Of a stretch of DNA of 41,438 bases, positions 29,401-36,954 are shown in pieces. The notes below the pieces were generated by a model. The model saw only the letters and a program-made list of their open reading frames with translations. It did not search any database and was not told the origin of the DNA. The position numbers were made by a program, and so were the translations under genes. Origin of the DNA: a bacterium (GTDB taxonomy: Bacteria; Patescibacteriota; Minisyncoccia; Phycocordibacterales; UBA2100); contig JAUSJH010000013.1 in NCBI GenBank assembly GCA_030647655.1, forward strand, positions 1 to 41,438. Direction: 5' to 3'. The stretch's first letter is position 1. Each line of letters starts with the position of its first letter.

Positions 29401-30014
29401 CAGTCGCACTCGAGACCCTTCCGTCTCCAGGCGTCGTCGACCAACGACTCTTGCGCTTCAAGGTGACGGCCAACGGGGCCAGTCCTCTTGGCATCGCGAA
29501 GTTCGTCTTGTCTATCTCTACCACGTCGGTCAACCTTGCCGGTTTCGACATCTTCTGCTACACGAACTCCGACTACTCGGGTCCGTGCAGTGGTGTCAGC
29601 TCGGACGGTGGCTTCCTCGCTACCGACCTCACAGGTGCAGACTGGGCGGCTGCTACAAGTCAGCTTGAGTTCCCAGCCCAGACATCTGCGGGCGCATCCT
29701 CGACGGTGCAGGTCCCAGCAGGAGGCACGCGCTACTTCGAAGCTCGCGCTTCGACAGTAGGTGGAATTGGCACGTCCTTCTCGGCCAACACCACGTTGCA
29801 GGGCGACACGGCTTATCCGGTACTGCCAGGATTCATGGCAGCTGCGGGTAGCGGTACCAGTGCAGACGACAGCATCACATTCGGTGCTAACAACGACTTC
29901 ATCTGGTCGCCGAACTCTACGACGACGGCTGCTTGGGTCGATGCTGACTGGACCAACGGATACGGTGTACCCGGCTTGTCTGCCAACGGCATCTCGCAGA
30001 ACCGCACTCAGTAA
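26478..30014 (+). CDS. Giant secreted surface protein with N-terminal PG_binding_1 domain and repetitive beta domains (S-layer-like candidate)
   Basis: Signal peptide ..[24 protein letters not shown]; PG-binding module ..[71 protein letters not shown] linker; ~1000 aa Thr/Ser/Gly-rich repeats. ATG 26478 with AGGAG SD. Confidence 0.8.
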   Translation: [1178 protein letters not shown]

Positions 30015-30070
30015 CGCTAGTTACGGGTAAGCCAAGTGATATCCACTCGCTCCTTGGCTTCGTAAAGAAA

Positions 30071-30111
30071 GCAAAAACCCCCTTCACCAAACGGTGACAG
30101 GGGGTTTTTGC
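30071..30111. terminator. Strong bidirectional terminator after the surface-protein gene
   Basis: gcaaaaacccccttcacc-aaac-ggtgacagggggtttttgc. Confidence 0.9.
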
Positions 30112-30142
30112 GTTGTGTGCCCGGAGAGGATACAATGCCCCA

Positions 30143-30913
30143 ATGCAAAATTCATATCGTATCTATCTTATTGGCGGAGTTGTCCTCGTCGTTCTCGCGG
30201 CAGCCGGATTTTGGCTCTTCAAAACCTCTGTACCAGCCTCACAGATGACATCGACATCATCGGCCACAACTACCGGAGGCGTGAGCACTTCAACCCCGCA
30301 AGTTTCCGCGGCACAATCCCTGCTCTTGGATCGCGCAATTCCTGCCACGTCGCCGAACCTGACCGCGCAGGCGCGCGCGATAGCTCTATCGAATCTCACA
30401 AAAGCCACAGAAAACGTGCGTAAAAACACCTTTTCCTACGGGGATTGGATTCAAATAGGCGTTTTGCGGCAAATGCTGGGTGATTACGAGGGCGCAGGAA
30501 TGATATGGCGTTACCTTGTTGCCGAAGGGACGCTCGATGCGGGTACAAAAGCGACCGCCTACGGCAATTTGGGCAACCTCTATGCTCTCCATCTCAAGGA
30601 CTACAGCCGCGCCGAAGCCAATTACAAGGCCGCTATAGACCTAAACTCTCAAAATCCGGATTACTACCGCTCGCTTCACGAATTGTATCGGTACACACTG
30701 AAGAATGCCTCTGCCGCCGAAGATATCTTACGAAAAGGTATAAAGAACATACCGCAAGCACTTGACTTGCAGGTTCTTTTGGCACGGTATCTAAAGGACA
30801 TCGGCAAGACGGCAGAGGCAAAGACCGCCTATGATGCGGCGATGGCGGCATTCGAGGCACAGGGGAATACTGTCGTGCGAGACGAATTGCGGGCGGAGCG
30901 GGACGCGCTCTAA
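30143..30913 (+). CDS. Membrane-anchored TPR-repeat protein
   Basis: N-terminal TM IYLIGGVVLVVLAAAGFWLF; TPR-like ..ATAYGNLGNLYALHLKDYSRAEANYKAAIDLNSQNPDYYRSL.. Confidence 0.8.
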   Translation: MQNSYRIYLIGGVVLVVLAAAGFWLFKTSVPASQMTSTSSATTTGGVSTSTPQVSAAQSLLLDRAIPATSPNLTAQARAIALSNLTKATENVRKNTFSYGDWIQIGVLRQMLGDYEGAGMIWRYLVAEGTLDAGTKATAYGNLGNLYALHLKDYSRAEANYKAAIDLNSQNPDYYRSLHELYRYTLKNASAAEDILRKGIKNIPQALDLQVLLARYLKDIGKTAEAKTAYDAAMAAFEAQGNTVVRDELRAERDAL

Positions 30914-31043
30914 GCCTAGGTTTATCCACAGTATTGTTAAAGCGGCAGCTTTACAAGCTGTCCGCTCCTGTACAATTGTCGCATTAGTGTACTCCACGCA
31001 TGCGTGGGGCGCGCAAAATTAATAATTTAGAAATCATTTTAGT

Positions 31044-31760
31044 ATGCACATTGTTAAAAGACTGTTTGCAAAAGAGGGCCCGCTCGCAATGATAGCGGCG
31101 GTAGTTGCTGGTGTACTCTTTATCACACTCGCGGCACAAGCGGCGACGACGATATCGACCTCGATAAACACCGAGGGTGCGATTGCGGCTTCGAGTACGA
31201 TTATCGGTTCGAGTACCTTGTCGATTACTGGTGCAACGATACTCCACGGCGCGACAACTCTGGGTGATCAAATAGGCGATACCGTCCTTGCCAACGGCCA
31301 GTTTGTAGCGTCAAGTACGCTACAGGCATCTTCGACGGCACTTTTCGGGTACACGGCGCTGTTCTACAATACCGGGTCAACATCCACAGTGAATCGCGGC
31401 ACAGCTTCGACCTCTAAGCTCCAAGTCGGTGGCGACAGCGTTCCGGTTATCGATGCTAGCGCAGGTACATTCGGCACGACGACAATTTCGGGGCTCGTCT
31501 TCGGGTACTGCAATATCGGTACTGTCACCATAAGCGCGTCGTCGTCTGACTACGCAGTGTGTGATGACGCAACAGGGGTTCGGTCAACAGACAGAGTATT
31601 TGTCCAAGCAACGAGCTCACTTCCGTCAGGCATGTTTATTGAAGCCGCATCTACAACGGCCGCGGCGACAATCAGCTTCCGCATCCACAATGACGGTTTG
31701 AGCGGTGGTGGGTCGCTTGCAACGGGTGCCATCTCAATCAACTTCTGGGCACTCAGGTAA
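31044..31760 (+). CDS. Secreted Ser/Thr-rich surface protein
   Basis: Signal peptide ..MIAAVVAGVLFITLAAQAA; STSTS-rich repeats; C-term ISFRIHNDGLSGGGSLATGAISINFWALR. Confidence 0.65.
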   Translation: MHIVKRLFAKEGPLAMIAAVVAGVLFITLAAQAATTISTSINTEGAIAASSTIIGSSTLSITGATILHGATTLGDQIGDTVLANGQFVASSTLQASSTALFGYTALFYNTGSTSTVNRGTASTSKLQVGGDSVPVIDASAGTFGTTTISGLVFGYCNIGTVTISASSSDYAVCDDATGVRSTDRVFVQATSSLPSGMFIEAASTTAAATISFRIHNDGLSGGGSLATGAISINFWALR

Positions 31761-31797
31761 TGCGGATATTGTTAGGATTATCAGCTAACATCCGCAT
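31760..31797. repeat. Nested inverted repeat immediately upstream of a start codon
   Basis: ATGCGGAT-att-GTTAG-gattatcag-CTAAC-ATCCGCAT, 3 nt before ATG 31801. Confidence 0.8.
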
Positions 31798-31800
31798 GTC

Positions 31801-32664
31801 ATGAGAAAACTAATTACAATCGGATTCGGTCTCGCGCTCTGTCTGCCTGTGGTGGCTTTGGCTGTGGAGGGCAGGTACGACCGCCTCCAGCTCACAGGCT
31901 CTGACGCGCACTTCGTGGTTGGTGGCGTTACTATTCAGGCCGTGAACTACGTAAAGCTGAGCATACTGACGATGGGCGCCAGTAGCTTCAATGTCGAAAT
32001 CGCACCGGGCTCCATCTTCGCGGCCAAATCGACTCTCACGGAGAATCTCGCGGTGAGCTACGTGAGCGGCAGTACCGACTATACGACAACAGATACCTGC
32101 ACGCAGACGGTCTCACAGGTAACTATCGAGACAGGAGCCGCAACTTCAACCCTCACTATTACACCAGATTCCACTAGTCTCTGCAGTACCATCAACACTG
32201 GCGGAAGTGGCGGGGGAGGCGGAGGCGGAGGCGGAGGAGGTGGTAGCGGAGGAGGCGGAGGCGCTCCGACCGTTACAACGACGACCAATACCCCTACAGT
32301 AACCACAACAACTACCGGCACCTTGACCGCAGAGGAGCGCACGGCGCTCATCGCTACACTGACGGCACAGGTACAGGCGCTTCTTGCGCAGGTAATGGCG
32401 ATGACGGGCGGCACGTATTCATCGTTCTCTCGCGATTTGCAGGTGGGCACGACGGGAGATGACGTTAGAGGTCTTCAAATCTATCTCAACACACACGGCT
32501 ATGCGGTCGCTTCAAGCGGCGCGGGGTCGCCGGGGAACGAGACGACGATGTTTGGTGGACTGACGCGCGCAGCGGTCAGGAAACTCCAGAAAGACGCGGG
32601 CATCACGCCAGCAGTCGGCTACTTCGGCCCCAAGACGCGCGCTTACGTCAACGCAAATCCCTAA
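31801..32664 (+). CDS. Secreted protein with poly-Gly linker and C-terminal PG_binding_1 domain
   Basis: Signal peptide; [21 protein letters not shown]; C-term [76 protein letters not shown]. Confidence 0.82.
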   Translation: [287 protein letters not shown]

Positions 32665-32752
32665 CCCCAGACGAGACTCCCATCTCATGGGGCGGGCGAG
32701 CATTTAGCGAAGCAAAATGTTTTAGCCCTAATATTTATCAGAGAATCTTTTC

Positions 32753-32779
32753 AAGAGTCCCGCCTTTGGCGGGACTCTT
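32753..32779. terminator. Bidirectional hairpin terminator
   Basis: aagagtcccgcc-ttt-ggcgggactctt between convergent genes. Confidence 0.8.
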
Positions 32780-32788
32780 GCTTAGGGG

Positions 32789-33568
32789 TTAATGTGGGCG
32801 GCGAACTGTTTTGTAGATGATGTACAGCCCAACGAAGAAAAGAAGCGCGAGGAATGGATAGAAAAGGACGAGCGAGCGCATGATGAAGAGCCCTGCCGCG
32901 ATAGCGAGTTGGCCCGCGGTGTGTAGAAATGATGACGGAACATCGCTCTCCTTTGTTGAGGTTCCGAGTACGAACCCCCTGACGTTTTTTACGAGTGCAT
33001 CTTTACTTTTTTGTGGAGGATCTACTTTTTTCTCCAAATATTCGATGCCCGTATTCCGCATCACCTCTGTCTTCGCGAATACTTCCTGTGCAATTTTCTG
33101 GACTATCGGCGCGGATGAAGAAGCGAATTGACTCGCGACCACTGTCGCTTTGTTCACACTATTTTGGAGCGCACTCGGCGGTGGCGGCTCGGGCACACTG
33201 ATCTTAATTGTGGTCGTTTGTTGCTGTGTCGCGGAATCCGCACCGCTCACGAAGCGTGCTACGAATGTGTGTACGCCTGCGGTCGCGGTCCATTTCTCGG
33301 ATATGATGCTACTGGACTGCGGAGCGAGCGACACATCTCGCGACGAGAGTTTTGCATCATTGGCAAAGAAGGTCAGTGTGCCGCCAACAGCCGCGTTAGT
33401 ACCATTGTAGAGTACTGTGTATATCAGGATTTCCTCGCCAGCCTTGGGCGCTGTATTGGAGAGCCAGAGCGAACGCTCGGGGAAACCTGCCCCTACGGGA
33501 CCTGCGGCCTGCGCACTCGCAAGAAAGGGAAAGGTCAATAGAGCGGTAATTGCCAACACTGTGCGCAT
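32789..33568 (-). CDS. Secreted/C-terminally membrane-anchored protein with CARDB-like domain
   Basis: Signal peptide MRTVLAITALLTFPFLASAQA; WLSNTAPKAGEEILIYTVLYNGTNAAVGGTLTFFANDAKLSSRDVSLAP; C-terminal TM RSLVLFYPFLALLFFVGLYIIYKTV. Confidence 0.7.
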   Translation of the reverse strand: MRTVLAITALLTFPFLASAQAAGPVGAGFPERSLWLSNTAPKAGEEILIYTVLYNGTNAAVGGTLTFFANDAKLSSRDVSLAPQSSSIISEKWTATAGVHTFVARFVSGADSATQQQTTTIKISVPEPPPPSALQNSVNKATVVASQFASSSAPIVQKIAQEVFAKTEVMRNTGIEYLEKKVDPPQKSKDALVKNVRGFVLGTSTKESDVPSSFLHTAGQLAIAAGLFIMRSLVLFYPFLALLFFVGLYIIYKTVRRPH

Positions 33569-33605
33569 GAATACCTACAGTATAGACCCTAAACTGCCCA
33601 CAAAG

Positions 33606-33682
33606 TCGGCTATAACCCTTGGTTCGCCCGGCGTTCAGCGTTGTGAACGCTTAGGGGCGAACACCGGAGGTGTTTTAGCCGA
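33606..33682. repeat. 77-bp multi-tier imperfect palindrome
   Basis: TCGGCTA...[GTTCGCCC..[GCGTTCA gcgttg TGAACGC]..GGGCGAAC]...TAGCCGA. Confidence 0.75.
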
Positions 33683-33702
33683 AATTCGCATATAATACGG
33701 GC

Positions 33703-33870
33703 ATGGAGCCTACTCCTGCCAGTTCGTTCGCACGCTTTTCTTTTGGCTTTTTATTGCTTATCTCGATTAGTTTCGGGGTTACTTTTGCCGTGCAAAAATA
33801 CGCGACTTCGCAGGACGCTGCGCGCCAACAGGCCGCAGCCGCGGCGGCAATGCTTGAGCAGGAAAAATAA
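33703..33870 (+). CDS. 55-aa single-TM microprotein
   Basis: MEPTPASSFARFSFGFLLLISISFGVTFAVQKYATSQDAARQQAAAAAAMLEQEK*; TATAAT 6 nt before ATG; absent from supplied ORF track. Confidence 0.55.
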   Translation: MEPTPASSFARFSFGFLLLISISFGVTFAVQKYATSQDAARQQAAAAAAMLEQEK

Positions 33871-33878
33871 GTGACACT

Positions 33879-34364
33879 CTATACTTTTTTGTACACCGAA
33901 CTACCCTGATTACCGCTAGGGTCAGAAAGAAGCTCGAGACCGGCGATTGGTTCGAAGAAATTCTCCACTGCGTAGTACGCTCCGTCTTTCTTGAGCACGC
34001 GCACGATCTCACTCAACATTGCCTTTTGGTCCGCGGGAGATTGAGGATAATGCCACCCATCGAATACGTGTTTTGACATAACATAATTAAATGATTCTGG
34101 TGGGTATGGCAGCTCTGCTATATTTGCTTTCTTGACGCCGGGTCCGCGTGGCTCGATATCTACGCCTTCCACGTCAAGGCCTCTTTTGCGTAAAAAGGTA
34201 AGAAAATTACCGTTGCCACTGCCTACTTCAAGAATTCTTTCTGTATGCGCCGGAGGCGGAACACCGCAATTCTGTAATTTTAGTAACATGCCGCGATAAA
34301 ATAACTGCAAGGCGTTCTTATCTTCAATACCTCGACCGAAGGCCGGAACGTCATCGTGTGACAT
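33879..34364 (-). CDS. Class I SAM-dependent methyltransferase
   Basis: ERILEVGSGNGNFLTFLRKRGLDVEGVDIEPRG..EIVRVLKKDGAYYAVENF; start refined to MSHDDV at 34364. Confidence 0.85.
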   Translation of the reverse strand: MSHDDVPAFGRGIEDKNALQLFYRGMLLKLQNCGVPPPAHTERILEVGSGNGNFLTFLRKRGLDVEGVDIEPRGPGVKKANIAELPYPPESFNYVMSKHVFDGWHYPQSPADQKAMLSEIVRVLKKDGAYYAVENFFEPIAGLELLSDPSGNQGSSVYKKV

Positions 34365-34479
34365 ACGAAAAGTATACACAATTCTTTTGGCTTGACACAT
34401 CCTTATACGACAGCAGTCTGGCGGACCACTACTCAATAGTTTGACGCGGGGCTTAAAACCTGTAAGATGCCTCATACAA

Positions 34480-34596
34480 GGCCAGAGAAAGCGGGCAGCT
34501 CAAAATAAACATTTGGGCGTCAGTCTTGCTGAGGTCGAAAACTCTCTTGGGGGCAACCCCAGCCTTGGTTAGAAAAGCGTTTTTTGTTTTGCAGAT
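34480..34596 (+). promoter_or_regulatory. Possible ribosomal-protein (L10-type) mRNA leader
   Basis: Structured interval before rplJ including GGGG-gcaa-CCCC hairpin; position fits known L10 autoregulatory leaders; fold not computed. Confidence 0.35.
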
Positions 34597-35091
34597 ATGG
34601 CAAAAACTAAGCAAGAGAAAGGCGTCATCATCGACAAACTCGCGGAGGCCTTCAAGAACGGCGCGTCGTCGGTATTCGTACACTTCACGAAAGTAAGTGT
34701 TGCGGAGGAATCGGCAATGCGCCGCGCACTTCGCAACGACGGGGTCTCGTACTTTGTCGCGAAGAAGACGCTGATGCGCCGCGCGCTCGACACGATGGGT
34801 CTGAAACACGATGAGCTCCCGCTCGAAGGCGAAGTGTCAATTGCCTACGGTGGCGCGGACTCGACCGCGGCGTCGCGCCTCGTGCATGAATGGGGCTCAA
34901 AGCTCGTCGGCAAGCTCACTATTCTCGGAGGCATCTTCGAAGGCAAACTCGTGGGACAAGCGTACATGCAGGAGATAGCGACTATTCCGTCGATGCAGGT
35001 GCTTCGCGGCATGTTCGTCAACGTTATCAATTCGCCGATCGCGGGTCTTGCGATAGCTCTCAAAGCTGTTGCAGATAAGCGGGCGGCATAA
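34597..35091 (+). CDS. rplJ: 50S ribosomal protein L10
   Basis: [64 protein letters not shown]; followed by rplL. Confidence 0.93.
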   Translation: MAKTKQEKGVIIDKLAEAFKNGASSVFVHFTKVSVAEESAMRRALRNDGVSYFVAKKTLMRRALDTMGLKHDELPLEGEVSIAYGGADSTAASRLVHEWGSKLVGKLTILGGIFEGKLVGQAYMQEIATIPSMQVLRGMFVNVINSPIAGLAIALKAVADKRAA

Positions 35092-35093
35092 TA

Positions 35094-35114
35094 TCGGGAT
35101 TTACGAAATCCCGA
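35094..35114 (+). promoter_or_regulatory. rplJ-rplL intercistronic hairpin
   Basis: TCGGGATTT-acg-AAATCCCGA, perfect 9-bp stem right after rplJ stop. Confidence 0.75.
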
Positions 35115-35125
35115 CATCAAAAAAT

Positions 35126-35542
35126 ATGGCAGATGAAACGGCAGTAGTGGCAGAAACAAAGGAAGTAGCGGTAGAAGTGCCGGCGAAGTTCAAGAAACTC
35201 GTCGAGGAAGTTGAGAAGATGACAGTCTTGGAACTGAATGAGCTCGTGAAGGTCTTGGAAAAGAAATTTGGCGTTTCCGCGCAAGCGGTTGCCGTCGCAG
35301 GCCCCGCAGCAGGTGCAGCCGCAGACGAGAAAACTGAATTCAACGTCGAGCTTACTTCTATGGGTGAGCAGAAGATAGCGGTCATCAAAATCGTGAAAGA
35401 AGTGCTCGGCCTCGGTCTCGCGGAAGCGAAGACGATGGTCGAAGGCGCTCCGATCATGATGAAGACCGATGTGAAGAAGGAAGATGCAGAGGCGTGGAAG
35501 AAAAAGATTGAGACGGCGGGCGGCAAGGTCACTCTTAAGTAA
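35126..35542 (+). CDS. rplL: 50S ribosomal protein L7/L12
   Basis: [75 protein letters not shown]. Confidence 0.97.
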   Translation: MADETAVVAETKEVAVEVPAKFKKLVEEVEKMTVLELNELVKVLEKKFGVSAQAVAVAGPAAGAAADEKTEFNVELTSMGEQKIAVIKIVKEVLGLGLAEAKTMVEGAPIMMKTDVKKEDAEAWKKKIETAGGKVTLK

Positions 35543-35562
35543 CTTTCCGTATTCCAAAATGT

Positions 35563-35596
35563 AATCGCCCCCGACAATTTGTGTCGTGGGGCGATT
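35563..35596. terminator. Terminator after rplL
   Basis: aatcgcccccgaca-atttg-tgtcgtggggcgatt. Confidence 0.8.
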
Positions 35597-35615
35597 TCAC
35601 GTTGGCCCACAAGCG

Positions 35616-35981
35616 TTAACTCTTGAGCCAGCGCTTTCTTCGATAGAACTTCCGGCGGCTGCCACGCACTTTCTTTAGAAGGCGTTTCGCGGCATGCTGC
35701 TTCAACACTTGGCGCAAATCCGTATAGAACTTTTCCACTTGTCGCTTGGTCATAGGCTCTAAAGTATCCAGATGATAGAGCCGCTCGGGGCAGCTGAGAT
35801 GCTTATCTCCCGAGTAATTCTTGACCAAAACAAGCGTGACGACTTTGCCCGTGCAAAGCAACAAACCGACGCGGCGATACGCTGGCTGCGGATGCGTTGG
35901 CTTTATGACGAGCAGCACGTCATCAATTCCGGAACCCGTCACGCGCAGGCAGGCCCCAAGTCGATACCCGTAGTTGCTCAT
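35616..35981 (-). CDS. Basic hypothetical protein (121 aa)
   Basis: Intact ORF with Arg/Lys-rich C-terminus (KRLLKKVRGSRRKFYRRKRWLKS); fills an otherwise empty interval. Confidence 0.5.
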   Translation of the reverse strand: MSNYGYRLGACLRVTGSGIDDVLLVIKPTHPQPAYRRVGLLLCTGKVVTLVLVKNYSGDKHLSCPERLYHLDTLEPMTKRQVEKFYTDLRQVLKQHAAKRLLKKVRGSRRKFYRRKRWLKS

Positions 35982-36094
35982 TGCGAGACCTCGTTTGTTC
36001 TCGGTCGTTCAAGACCGTGGCCACAATATAGTTGATTTTAGGATATTTGCCATATGAGTTGACTGCCGACACCATACGAGGATAATGAACCTCT

Positions 36095-36724
36095 ATGACC
36101 GATGACTTCCTCGGGAAATTCATGGGGAACGCATCACGCGCCAAGATAGTGCGTGTTTTCTCAATTGACCAATCAGGAGTCTTCACGCTCCCGCAGGCGG
36201 CGAAACGCTCCGGTGTCTCCCTGCGCACAGTCGCAAAGGAAATAAAAGCGCTCGAGCAGTGGGGAATATTGAAGCGGGGCAAATTCATGATAACGCTTGC
36301 TGGTGTGAACGGTATGAAGCGGGCGATAGGCGGCAGACAGAAAGAGCCGGCGTGGACGATTAATCCAGCATTCAAATACTTGCCCGCAATCTCCAAATTC
36401 GTGCACGAGGTCTCGCCAGTCAACCACAAGAGCATCGTTGTCGGAATGAAGCGGGCCGGGCGCATCACGGTTGTGGTGCTTTCCGGTTGCTTCATGGGCG
36501 ACATGAGCCGGCCAGCCGATATAGTGATTGCGGCTGATGGCATAAACGAGAGGCGCCTCGAATCTGCTATCAGAGCGCTCGAGCCTCAAGTCGGGCGCGA
36601 GATTCGCTACGCGGTCTTCACAACCCCCGAATTCAAGTACCGTCTCACAACGCAAGACCGCCTCCTTCGGGAGACTTTGGACTATCCGCACCTCATCCTT
36701 CTCGATAAAACCAAGCTTTTGTAG
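36095..36724 (+). CDS. wHTH protein fused to a degenerate nucleotidyltransferase-like domain
   Basis: N-term GVFTLPQAAKRSGVSLRTVAKEIKALEQWGILKRGK (wHTH); C-term VVVLSGCFMGDMSRPADIVIAADG resembles the GS..D.D strand-turn of NTases; promoter TTGACT-N16-GATAAT. Confidence 0.7.
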   Translation: MTDDFLGKFMGNASRAKIVRVFSIDQSGVFTLPQAAKRSGVSLRTVAKEIKALEQWGILKRGKFMITLAGVNGMKRAIGGRQKEPAWTINPAFKYLPAISKFVHEVSPVNHKSIVVGMKRAGRITVVVLSGCFMGDMSRPADIVIAADGINERRLESAIRALEPQVGREIRYAVFTTPEFKYRLTTQDRLLRETLDYPHLILLDKTKLL

Positions 36725-36729
36725 ACTCC

Positions 36730-36766
36730 CGATTTGTCCAAAATCGAAGCGATTGGTAACAAATCG
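36730..36766 (+). terminator. Nested hairpin downstream of the wHTH gene
   Basis: CGATTTGT-cca-AATCG-aag-CGATT-ggta-ACAAATCG type structure. Confidence 0.45.
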
Positions 36767-36820
36767 CAGTCCTTTAGGGCAAATAAGGGGATTTTCGACC
36801 TTTTAGCCCGCTTTTTAGGG

Positions 36821-36841
36821 CCCGCCTGCCGGCAAGGCGGG
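36821..36841. repeat. GC-rich inverted repeat CCCGCCT-gccggca-AGGCGGG
   Basis: Perfect 7-bp stem, intergenic. Confidence 0.6.
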
Positions 36842-36954
36842 TATCCACACGGTCTTCATAAGCCCCCTTCACAAAAAGGCACGGGTGCTATCATTAGTGC
36901 CATAAGTGGGGTCGAACCATCCTTTATAAACATTATCCATAATACTTAGTATTT

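Noticed and set aside
29000-29450. Frame-shifted or duplicated gene in the surface protein
   Set aside because: Overlapping ORFs in other frames reflect high GC and repeated Thr/Ser/Gly codons; the main frame is uninterrupted.
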